Positions 1 through 5,186 of a stretch of 5,968 nt of DNA are shown here, piece after piece. Each line of letters begins with the position of its first letter. Positions within the stretch are counted from its first letter, which is position 1. Made by a program: the position numbers and the translations under genes. The notes under the pieces are model-generated. The model did not search any database and had not been told where the DNA came from. It saw nothing but the letters and a program-made list of their open reading frames with translations. Origin of the DNA: Blastococcus sp. CT_GayMR20 (GTDB lineage: Bacteria; Actinomycetota; Actinomycetes; Mycobacteriales; Geodermatophilaceae); contig NZ_SPQM01000211.1 in the NCBI RefSeq assembly GCF_004570345.1, positions 1-5,968 of the forward strand, written 5' to 3'.

Positions 1-68
1 CGGCCCGGTCCGGCGCCCGCCCGGCACCCGGTGCGGGCCGGCCGCGCCGGTCCGGGGGGCCGCGGTGA
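1..68 (+). CDS. Probable 3' end of ftsW (partial; C-terminal tail only)
   Basis: The reading frame that starts at base 3 is open from the window edge to a TGA at 66-68. That stop overlaps the murG GTG start at 65-67 as GTGA. The visible 21 codons encode only a low-complexity tail rich in Arg, Pro and Gly, ending in RRSGGPR. In actinobacterial dcw clusters the gene directly before murG is normally ftsW, the lipid II-using division glycosyltransferase, whose cytoplasmic C-terminus is often a disordered basic tail. The overlap matches the ATGA junctions further down the operon. The identity rests on gene order and tail composition; no FtsW domain lies inside the window, so another upstream gene is possible. 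Confidence 0.5.
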   Translation, partial: ARSGARPAPGAGRPRRSGGPR

Positions 69-1183
69 CCGCGGGCGACCGCGTCCTCAGCATCGTCCTG
101 GCCGGAGGTGGTACCGCGGGGCACATCGAGCCGATGCTGGCCCTCGCCGATGCACTGCGCCGGCGCGCCGACGGGGGCGCCGGGCTGCGGATCACCTGCC
201 TGGGCACCGCCCGCGGGATGGAGACGCGGCTCGTGCCTGCCCGCGGCTACGACCTGCGGCTGATCCCGCCGGTCCCACTGCCGCGCAAGCCGACCCTCGA
301 CCTGCTGCGGGTGCCTGGACGGCTGTGGCGCGCCGTCGCCGAGACCCGGGCGCTGCTGGACGAGGTGTCCGCCGACGTCGTCGTCGGGTTCGGCGGGTAC
401 GTGGCCCTGCCGGCCTACCTCGCCGCCCGCCGGGCCGGAGTCCCGATCGTCGTCCACGAGCAGAACGCGCTGCCGGGCCTGGCCAACCGCGTCGGGGCGC
501 GCCTCGCCACGACGGTCGCGGTGACCGTGCCGGGCACGCCGCTGCACAAGGGCGAGCACGTGGGCATGCCCCTGCGGACGGCGATCAGCTCGCTGGACCG
601 CGCGGCGCAGCGGCCCGCCGCCCGCGCGGAGTTCGGTCTGGACGCCGACCGGCCCACCCTCCTGGTCTTCGGCGGCTCGCAGGGGGCGCAGTCGCTCAAC
701 CGGGCGGCCGTCGCCGCGGCCGACGCGCTCACCGAGGCCGGCATCCAGGTGCTGCACGCCCGGGGACCCAAGAACACGCACGTGACGGTTCCCGAGCGTC
801 CAGCGGGTAGGGCCCCCTACGTGGTGGTCGACTACCTGGAGCGCATGGACCTGGCCTACGCCGCCGCCGACCTCGCCCTGTGCCGGGCCGGGGCGGTGAC
901 CGTGGCGGAGCTGTCGGCGGTCGGGCTGCCGGCCGCCTTCGTGCCGCTGCCCATCGGGAACGGGGAGCAGCGGCGCAACGCGCTGCCCGTGGTCGAGGCC
1001 GGCGGTGGCCTGCTCGTCGAGGACGCCGATCTCGGCGAGGAGTGGATCGAGGCGCGCCTCGTGCCGATCCTGACCGACCCGGCCGCCCTGGCGGGCTACG
1101 CCGAGCACGCTGCGGCGGCCGGCGCGCCCGAGGCCGACGAGCGGCTGGCCGATCTCGTCGTGGCGGCGGCGGAGGAACGATGA
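65..1183 (+). CDS. murG: MurG, UDP-GlcNAc:lipid I N-acetylglucosaminyltransferase
   Basis: MurG transfers GlcNAc from UDP-GlcNAc to lipid I on the inner face of the membrane, giving lipid II. The 372-residue length is normal for the family (a GT-B fold, family GT28). The N-terminal domain starts with the glycine-rich loop GGGTAGHI at residues 14-21, the counterpart of the GGTGGH acceptor-site loop. [12 protein letters not shown] lies at 131-142. The C-terminal donor domain has the phosphate loop [10 protein letters not shown] at 203-212 and [11 protein letters not shown] at 273-283, followed by EQRRNALP at 301-308. No transmembrane segment is seen, as expected for a peripheral membrane enzyme. 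The GTG start at 65 is preceded by a run of six G at 54-59 and overlaps the upstream stop, which supports it. The gene ends in an ATGA overlap with murC. All key motifs are intact. Confidence 0.95.
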   Translation: MTAGDRVLSIVLAGGGTAGHIEPMLALADALRRRADGGAGLRITCLGTARGMETRLVPARGYDLRLIPPVPLPRKPTLDLLRVPGRLWRAVAETRALLDEVSADVVVGFGGYVALPAYLAARRAGVPIVVHEQNALPGLANRVGARLATTVAVTVPGTPLHKGEHVGMPLRTAISSLDRAAQRPAARAEFGLDADRPTLLVFGGSQGAQSLNRAAVAAADALTEAGIQVLHARGPKNTHVTVPERPAGRAPYVVVDYLERMDLAYAAADLALCRAGAVTVAELSAVGLPAAFVPLPIGNGEQRRNALPVVEAGGGLLVEDADLGEEWIEARLVPILTDPAALAGYAEHAAAAGAPEADERLADLVVAAAEER

Positions 1184-1185
1184 GC
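1171..1185 (+). promoter_or_regulatory. murG/murC coupling junction with embedded ribosome binding site
   Basis: GGAGGA at 1171-1176 lies inside the last murG codons, three bases before the murC ATG at 1180. That ATG overlaps the murG stop as ATGA at 1180-1183. The spacing is shorter than the usual five to nine bases. This suggests that murC is translated mostly by ribosomes that have just finished murG. The sequence at 1172-1185 is nearly identical to the murC/ftsQ junction at 2617-2630. Confidence 0.75.
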
Positions 1186-2628
1186 GCCGCGGACGTGGCG
1201 GCCTGGACCGATCCGGTCCCGGGCCTCGACGAGCTGGGAGCCGTGCACTTCGTGGGGATCGGCGGGGCCGGCATGAGCGGCATCGCGCGGATCCTGCTGG
1301 CCCGCGGCGTCCGCGTGTCCGGCAGCGACCGGCGCGACACCCCGACCCTGCTCGCCCTGCGGGCGCTCGGGGCGCAGGTCTTCGTCGGTCACGACGCCGC
1401 GCACCTCGCCGGCGCCGACACCGTCGTCGTCTCCACCGCGATCCGGCCCGACAACCCGGAGCTCGCGGCCGCCCGTGCCGGGGGGCTCCGGGTGCTGCCC
1501 CGCGCGGTGGCGCTCGCCGCCGTCATGGCCGGCCGGCGCAGCGTCGCCGTCGCCGGCACGCACGGCAAGACGTCGACCACGTCGATGCTCACCGTCGCCG
1601 TGCAGGCCTGCGGGGTCGACCCGTCCTTCGCCATCGGCGGCGACCTCAACGAGTCGGGGAGCAACGCGCACGCGGGGGAGGGCGACGTCTTCGTCGCCGA
1701 GGCCGACGAGAGCGACCGCTCCTTCCTGCTGCTCGCCCCCTTCGGTGCCGTCGTCACCAACGTCGAGGCCGACCACCTGGACAACTACGGCGACCTCGCG
1801 GCGGTCGAGGCGGCCTTCGACCGCTTCCTCGCCACGGTGCACGAGGACGGGTTCGTCGTCGTCTGCGCGGACGATCCCGGGGCGGCCCGGCTGGCCGGCG
1901 TCCCGACGGCGGCACGGCTGCGGACCTACGGGTTCGCCCCGGACGCCGACCTGCGGCTCTCCGACCTCGAGGTCGCACCCGACGCCACCAGCTACACGGC
2001 CGTGATCGACGGCCGCGTCCTCGGGCGGGTGCGCATCCAGGTCCCGGGCCGGCACATGGCGCTCAACAGTGCGGCGGCCCTGCTCTCCGGCCTCGAGCTC
2101 GGCCTCCCGGCCGAGGGCCTGATCGACGGGCTGGCCCGTTTCGGCGGGGTGCACCGGCGCTTCGAGCTCAAGGGCACGGTGGGCGGCGTCCGGGTCTACG
2201 ACGACTACGCCCACCACCCCACGGAGGTCAGCGCGCAGCTGCACGCGGCCCGTGCCGTGGCCGGGACAGGACGTCTCGTGGTGGCCTTCCAGCCGCACCT
2301 CTACAGCCGGACCAAGGAATTCGCCGTGGGCTTCGGCGAGGCACTGGGGCTCGCCGACGAGGTCGTGGTGATGGACGTCTACGGCGCGCGGGAGGACCCG
2401 GTGCCCGGTGTCACCGGCGCGCTGGTCGCCGACGCCGTCCCGCTGCCGCCCGGGCAGGTGCACTTCGAGCCGTCGTGGTCGGCGGCCGCCCCGGCGCTCG
2501 CCGCCCGCGCCCGTCCCGGCGACCTGGTGCTCACGATGGGCGCCGGAGACGTCTCGATGATCGGCCCCGAGGTGCTCGACGCGCTCCGTGGCCAGTCCGG
2601 CGCCGTCCCGGCGGGCGAGGACCGATGA
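1180..2628 (+). CDS. murC: MurC, UDP-N-acetylmuramate--L-alanine ligase
   Basis: MurC is the cytoplasmic ATP-dependent ligase that joins L-Ala to UDP-MurNAc, the first step of stem-peptide assembly. The 482 residues show all three Mur-ligase domains. The UDP-binding Rossmann domain opens with [12 protein letters not shown] at 25-36. The central ATPase has the P-loop GTHGKTSTT at 126-134, EADESDRSF at 174-182 and [10 protein letters not shown] at 194-203. The C-terminal amino-acid-binding domain has GVHRRFE at 323-329, [10 protein letters not shown] at 341-350, FQPHLYSRT at 370-378 and MGAGD at 453-457. I chose the ATG at 1180 because it overlaps the murG stop, follows GGAGGA, and leaves a normal lead of about 20 residues before the Rossmann fold. 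The same frame stays open upstream to 880 only as a shadow of murG. The gene is intact and ends in an ATGA overlap with ftsQ. No murB lies between them. Confidence 0.96.
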   Translation: MSAADVAAWTDPVPGLDELGAVHFVGIGGAGMSGIARILLARGVRVSGSDRRDTPTLLALRALGAQVFVGHDAAHLAGADTVVVSTAIRPDNPELAAARAGGLRVLPRAVALAAVMAGRRSVAVAGTHGKTSTTSMLTVAVQACGVDPSFAIGGDLNESGSNAHAGEGDVFVAEADESDRSFLLLAPFGAVVTNVEADHLDNYGDLAAVEAAFDRFLATVHEDGFVVVCADDPGAARLAGVPTAARLRTYGFAPDADLRLSDLEVAPDATSYTAVIDGRVLGRVRIQVPGRHMALNSAAALLSGLELGLPAEGLIDGLARFGGVHRRFELKGTVGGVRVYDDYAHHPTEVSAQLHAARAVAGTGRLVVAFQPHLYSRTKEFAVGFGEALGLADEVVVMDVYGAREDPVPGVTGALVADAVPLPPGQVHFEPSWSAAAPALAARARPGDLVLTMGAGDVSMIGPEVLDALRGQSGAVPAGEDR

Positions 2629-2630
2629 GC
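2617..2630 (+). promoter_or_regulatory. murC/ftsQ coupling junction with embedded ribosome binding site
   Basis: GAGGA at 2617-2621 is followed by CCG and the ftsQ ATG at 2625, which overlaps the murC TGA as ATGA at 2625-2628. As at the murG/murC junction, the spacer is only three bases, so termination-reinitiation coupling is likely. Thirteen of the 14 bases match 1172-1185. Confidence 0.72.
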
Positions 2631-3446
2631 CGGACCGGCACGACGACCCGGGACCGCACCGGCCGGTCCCGGCGGACGTCGCCGCGCCGGACGTCGCCGG
2701 GCCGCAGCGCGGCGTCGGTCACCCCGCTGCCCTCCCGGCGGAAGCCGGCGCGCACGGACCGGCGCCGGCGGCGGCCGGTCCAGCTCGGTCTCGCGCTGGT
2801 GGCCCTGGCCGCCCTGCTCTGGCTGCTCTTCGCCGGGCCGCTCCTCACCGTCAGTTCGCTGCAGGTCGACGGGCTGCGGACCCTGCCGGCCGAGCAGGTG
2901 CGGGAGGCCGCCGGGATCGAGCGGGGCACGCCGCTGCTGCGGGTCGACGTCGACGCGGCGGAGGCGCGGGTGGCGCGGCTGCCGCAGATCGCCTCGGTCG
3001 AGGTGACCCGCGGCTGGCCCGACAGCGTCGTGATCACGGTCGTCGAGCGGGTGCCGGTCGCGATCGTCGGCCCGCCGGGGGAGCGGTCCCTCGTGGACGC
3101 CGAGGGCGTCCTGTTCGACATGGTGACCGGCGAGCCACCCGCGGGCGTGGTGCCCCTGGACGTCGCGGACCCGCGACCGGGCGATCCCGCGACCCTGGCG
3201 GCGCTGGCCGCGATCAGCGCGCTGCCGGCGGACGTGCGCGCGGGCGTCGCCGGTGCGGCCGCGACCGGTCCCGAGGACATCGCGCTGACGCTGGACGACG
3301 GCACCCAGGTGCGCTGGGGTGACGCCTCCGAGTCGGCGGCCAAGGCCGCGGCGCTCGGCGGGCTGATCGAGCAGCTCGCCTCCGGTGCCCTCGAGCCGGC
3401 CGAGACCATCGACGTCAGCACCCCGGACGCCGTCGTCCTCCGCTGA
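2625..3446 (+). CDS. ftsQ: FtsQ, POTRA-domain divisome membrane protein
   Basis: FtsQ (DivIB) is a bitopic membrane protein that links early divisome components to the late septal synthesis complex, with FtsB/FtsL-type partners. This one has 273 residues. Residues 1-50 form a cytoplasmic tail with about 17 Arg, including a perfect RRTSP duplication at 16-25 and five consecutive Arg at 46-50. That Arg block anchors one transmembrane helix at about 52-74 (LGLALVALAALLWLLFAGPL). The extracytoplasmic POTRA domain covers about 75-143, with VDGLRTLP at 81-88, GTPLLRVD at 101-108 and VTRGWPDSVVITVVERVP at 127-144. The FtsQ/DivIB beta domain follows, with LVDAEGVLFD at 156-165. The C-terminus IDVSTPDAVVLR is typical of actinobacterial FtsQ. 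The ATG at 2625 is preferred to an in-frame start at 2475, which would lie deep in murC. The dcw position between murC and ftsZ supports the call. Confidence 0.93.
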   Translation: MSRTGTTTRDRTGRSRRTSPRRTSPGRSAASVTPLPSRRKPARTDRRRRRPVQLGLALVALAALLWLLFAGPLLTVSSLQVDGLRTLPAEQVREAAGIERGTPLLRVDVDAAEARVARLPQIASVEVTRGWPDSVVITVVERVPVAIVGPPGERSLVDAEGVLFDMVTGEPPAGVVPLDVADPRPGDPATLAALAAISALPADVRAGVAGAAATGPEDIALTLDDGTQVRWGDASESAAKAAALGGLIEQLASGALEPAETIDVSTPDAVVLR

Positions 3447-3509
3447 GAAACACCCCCTGCCCACCACCGCTCGCACGCCCGCGGCGGGACCCTGCTGTGG
3501 GCCGTCCAT

Positions 3510-3543
3510 CGACACGCCGGGCAACGCGACACGCCCGACACGC
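3510..3543 (+). repeat. CGACACGC direct-repeat cluster (WhiA-like GACAC sites)
   Basis: The octamer CGACACGC occurs exactly at 3510-3517, 3527-3534 and 3536-3543, with a fourth copy at 3685-3692, all on the + strand. The first and fourth copies share the 11-mer CGACACGCCGG. GACAC is the core sequence described for WhiA, which with the Wbl protein WhiB activates ftsZ during Streptomyces sporulation. The repeats are read directly from the sequence. Assigning them to WhiA is an inference from motif and position; GACAC also occurs by chance inside the neighbouring genes, for example in murC. Confidence 0.5.
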
Positions 3544-3610
3544 AACATCTCTTTTCCGGGTTCCCGGTTCGACTGCACATCCAGGTATGGACCCCGGGAT
3601 GAGACGTTTT

Positions 3611-3632
3611 CGAGGCGGGTCGTCACACCTCG
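3611..3632. repeat. Inverted repeat CGAGG-N12-CCTCG
   Basis: CGAGG at 3611-3615 is mirrored by CCTCG at 3628-3632. The 3' part overlaps a second dyad: GTCAC at 3622-3626 pairs with GTGAC at 3643-3647. CACC at 3626-3629 can also pair with GGTG at 3634-3637. These are alternative short arms and not one strong hairpin, and no T-run follows. A protein-binding site is more likely than a terminator. Short dyads are common by chance in G+C-rich DNA. Confidence 0.3.
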
Positions 3633-3645
3633 TGGTGCTCATGTG

Positions 3646-3669
3646 ACCAACGGGTCGCCCGAGGTTGGT
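3646..3669. repeat. Inverted repeat ACCAAC-N12-GTTGGT with inner GGG/CCC
   Basis: ACCAAC at 3646-3651 is the exact reverse complement of GTTGGT at 3664-3669. Inside it, GGG at 3652-3654 pairs with CCC at 3658-3660 around a TCG loop. As RNA this gives nine base pairs with a three-base bulge (3661-3663). As DNA it is a 6-bp dyad with a 12-bp spacer, suitable for a dimeric regulator. It sits about 40 bp upstream of the first promoter-like pair. It lacks a T-tract, so it is not a standard intrinsic terminator. Confidence 0.4.
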
Positions 3670-3700
3670 GCGATCCGCGCACACCGACACGCCGGTCCCC

Positions 3701-3732
3701 GGAGGGTGTTTGTAGCGGTCTCCGCACCCACC
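3701..3732. repeat. Imperfect inverted repeat overlapping the upstream promoter candidate
   Basis: GGAGGGTG at 3701-3708 pairs with CACCCACC at 3725-3732 with one mismatch (A3703 against A3730). A small CGG/CCG stem lies inside (3716-3718 and 3722-3724). It spans the -35-like element and spacer of the candidate promoter at 3710-3738, so it could be an operator there. This is a weak structural call. Confidence 0.28.
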
Positions 3733-3738
3733 TAACTT
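3710..3738 (+). promoter_or_regulatory. Candidate upstream ftsZ promoter (TTGTAG-N17-TAACTT)
   Basis: A -35-like TTGTAG at 3710-3715 is followed after exactly 17 bases by TAACTT at 3733-3738, which fits the TANNNT pattern of the -10 box for the actinobacterial principal sigma factor. A start near 3745 would give a leader of about 65 bases. The -35 matches only its TTG half. The call rests on motifs alone. Confidence 0.4.
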
Positions 3739-3755
3739 CGTCCTCGTCGACCGAG

Positions 3756-3786
3756 TTGACATAACTGTAAGGCTGAACTTGAGGAT
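3756..3786 (+). promoter_or_regulatory. Candidate proximal ftsZ promoter with perfect TTGACA
   Basis: A perfect -35 consensus TTGACA lies at 3756-3761 in the most A+T-rich part of the gap. The -10 is less clear: TTGAGG at 3779-3784 has a 17-base spacer, and GAGGAT at 3781-3786 keeps the A and final T of TANNNT with a 19-base spacer. The block also has AACTG at 3763-3767 mirrored by CAGTT at 3794-3798. A transcript from here would have a very short leader before the ftsZ ribosome binding site. The element is well placed, but the start site is uncertain. Confidence 0.45.
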
Positions 3787-3798
3787 GAGGGTCCAGTT

Positions 3799-3804
3799 GG
3801 GGAG
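3799..3804 (+). promoter_or_regulatory. ftsZ ribosome binding site
   Basis: GGGGAG lies six bases before the ATG at 3811. This near-ideal spacing fixes the ftsZ start and fits a highly translated protein. Confidence 0.75.
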
Positions 3805-3810
3805 CGCCGC

Positions 3811-5148
3811 ATGACACCTCCGCACAACTATCTAGCGGTCATCAAGGTCGTCGGCATCGGCGGCGGCGGGGTGAACGCGGTCAATCGGATGATCGAAGTC
3901 GGCCTCAAGGGGGTCGAGTTCATCGCCATCAACACCGACGCGCAGGCGCTGCTCATGAGCGATGCCGACGTCAAGCTCGACGTCGGCCGCGAGCTGACGC
4001 GCGGTCTGGGGGCGGGTGCGCAGCCCGACGTGGGTCGCCAGGCGGCCGAGGACCACCGCGAGGAGATCGAGGAGGTCCTCAAGGGGGCCGACATGGTCTT
4101 CGTGACGGCCGGCGAGGGTGGTGGCACCGGTACCGGTGGCGCGCCCGTCGTGGCGTCGATCGCCCGCAAGCTCGGCGCGCTGACCATCGGCGTGGTCACC
4201 CGCCCGTTCGCCTTCGAGGGCAAGCGGCGCGCGGTGCAGGCCGAGTCGGGCATCGAGGAACTGCGCAACGAGTGCGACACGCTGATTGTGATCCCGAACG
4301 ACCGGCTGCTGCAGCTGGGCGATCGCAACGTCAGCGTGATGGACGCCTTCCGCACCGCCGACCAGGTGCTGCTGTCCGGTGTCCAGGGCATCACCGACCT
4401 AATCACCACGCCTGGTCTGATCAACCTGGACTTCGCCGACGTCAAGTCGGTCATGTCCGGGGCGGGCTCGGCGCTGATGGGCATCGGCAGCGCACGCGGC
4501 GACAACCGCGCGCTGCTGGCGGCCGAGCAGGCGATCGCCAGTCCGCTGCTCGAGGCCTCGATGGAAGGTGCGCACGGCGTGCTGCTGTCGATCTCGGGTG
4601 GCTCGGACCTGGGCCTGTTCGAGATCAACGAGGCCGCCTCGCTGGTCTCCGACGCCGCGCACGCCGACGCCAACATCATCTTCGGCGCCGTCATCGACGA
4701 CGCCCTGGGTGACGAGGTGCGGGTCACCGTCATCGCGGCCGGCTTCGACAGCGGCCGGCCCAGCACCCGCAAGGACGCGACCGCTGCCGCACTGCCGGGC
4801 AGCTCGTCGAACATCGTGGCGCCGGGTGGGCTGCCGCCCTACCGGCGGCCGATGACCCCGTCCGGTGCAGCGGCCGGAGAGCGGCTGGTCGTTCCGCAGG
4901 CCCAGGCTCCCGCGCAGCCGGCGTCCCAGCCGGTCGCGGCACAGCAGGCGGCCACGCAGCAGACCCACGCCAACGGCTCGGGGGTGGGCGCCGGTCGTAC
5001 GTCGAGCGCGTCGAACGGCTCGGTCAACGGCGGGGGCATCACCGTGCCGCCGCTGCCACCCATCCCGGGCCCGGTCGCCGGTCGCCGTCCGCTGTCCAGC
5101 GAGGACTTCGAGGAAGAGCTGGACATCCCGGAGTTCCTGAAGGGCTGA
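3811..5148 (+). CDS. ftsZ: FtsZ, tubulin-like division-ring GTPase
   Basis: FtsZ polymerises with GTP into the cytoplasmic ring that places the septum. The GTPase core covers about residues 9-312: [13 protein letters not shown] at 15-27, NTDAQAL at 41-47, the tubulin signature [12 protein letters not shown] at 103-114, and the T7 loop NLDFADV at 205-211, with Asp207 and Asp210 acting across the subunit interface. The start [20 protein letters not shown] matches the mycobacterial protein and, with GGGGAG six bases upstream, fixes the ATG. A long, Gln/Ala/Pro/Gly-rich linker runs from about 313 to 429. The conserved C-terminal peptide [15 protein letters not shown] (431-445) is the docking site for partners such as SepF. 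At 445 residues it is longer than M. tuberculosis FtsZ (379), mainly in the linker. Residue 71 in the GAGA-x-P loop is Gln, where Asn or Asp is usual. The first codons include ACA, CCT, TAT and CTA, unusual in this G+C-rich context. Confidence 0.98.
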   Translation: MTPPHNYLAVIKVVGIGGGGVNAVNRMIEVGLKGVEFIAINTDAQALLMSDADVKLDVGRELTRGLGAGAQPDVGRQAAEDHREEIEEVLKGADMVFVTAGEGGGTGTGGAPVVASIARKLGALTIGVVTRPFAFEGKRRAVQAESGIEELRNECDTLIVIPNDRLLQLGDRNVSVMDAFRTADQVLLSGVQGITDLITTPGLINLDFADVKSVMSGAGSALMGIGSARGDNRALLAAEQAIASPLLEASMEGAHGVLLSISGGSDLGLFEINEAASLVSDAAHADANIIFGAVIDDALGDEVRVTVIAAGFDSGRPSTRKDATAAALPGSSSNIVAPGGLPPYRRPMTPSGAAAGERLVVPQAQAPAQPASQPVAAQQAATQQTHANGSGVGAGRTSSASNGSVNGGGITVPPLPPIPGPVAGRRPLSSEDFEEELDIPEFLKG

Positions 5149-5159
5149 CGCACACCCCT

Positions 5160-5186
5160 GGGAGGCCGACCGTAAGGTCGTCCTCG
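5160..5186 (+). promoter_or_regulatory. pgeF leader: distant Shine-Dalgarno plus GNRA-type hairpin
   Basis: The only strong Shine-Dalgarno sequence before pgeF is GGGAGG at 5160-5165, which is 21 bases from the ATG at 5187. Between them CGACC (5167-5171) pairs with GGTCG (5176-5180) around a GTAA loop, a GNRA-type tetraloop. If only this stem folds, the effective distance falls to about seven bases. The stem can also extend, GAGG (5162-5165) with CCTC (5182-5185) past a C/T mismatch, and would then hide the Shine-Dalgarno sequence. No T-run follows, so it is not a normal terminator. The pairing is visible in the sequence; the role is inferred. Confidence 0.5.

Larger units (their letters stand above)
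3447..3810 (+). promoter_or_regulatory. ftsQ-ftsZ intergenic control region
   Basis: This 364-bp gap contains no convincing gene. Its second half is clearly less G+C-rich than the flanking genes. It contains four copies of CGACACGC, inverted repeats around 3611-3669 and 3701-3732, and two promoter-like element pairs near 3710-3738 and 3756-3786. It ends in a good ribosome binding site for ftsZ. Multiple promoters in the ftsQ-ftsZ gap are known in Streptomyces and mycobacteria, where they allow separate control of the division ring. I found no clear intrinsic terminator after ftsQ, so read-through from the upstream operon into ftsZ is possible. Confidence 0.8.

Noticed and set aside
880..1179. 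Longer murC with a start at 880
   Set aside because: The extra 100 residues are a frame-shifted shadow of murG. The ATG at 1180 has a ribosome binding site and the ATGA overlap.
1096..2463. 455-codon open frame on the - strand inside murC
   Set aside because: It is antisense to a fully conserved MurC, has low-complexity composition, and long antisense open frames are expected in very G+C-rich DNA.
2475..2624. Longer ftsQ with a start at 2475
   Set aside because: The extra 50 residues lie inside the conserved murC C-terminus and look like a shadow; the ATG at 2625 fits the operon pattern.
3478..3488. CCCGCGGCGGG as a terminator after ftsQ
   Set aside because: Only one base would remain for the loop and there is no T-run, so it cannot form a normal intrinsic terminator.
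3556..3567. CCGGGTTCCCGG palindrome as an operator
   Set aside because: A 12-base G+C-rich palindrome with a two-base centre is readily expected by chance here, and nothing else supports a binding site.
2379..3626. 415-codon open frame on the - strand across ftsQ
   Set aside because: Its sequence is Arg/Gly/Pro-rich without a recognisable domain, and it runs antisense to FtsQ, whose domains are clear.
3385..3735. 116-codon + strand open frame from ftsQ into the intergenic region
   Set aside because: It starts inside ftsQ in another frame, has no ribosome binding site that I can see, resembles no family, and runs through the repeats and promoter elements.
5149..5186. Terminator between ftsZ and pgeF
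   Set aside because: A hairpin is present but no T-tract follows and it runs up to the pgeF start codon, so a translational role is more likely.
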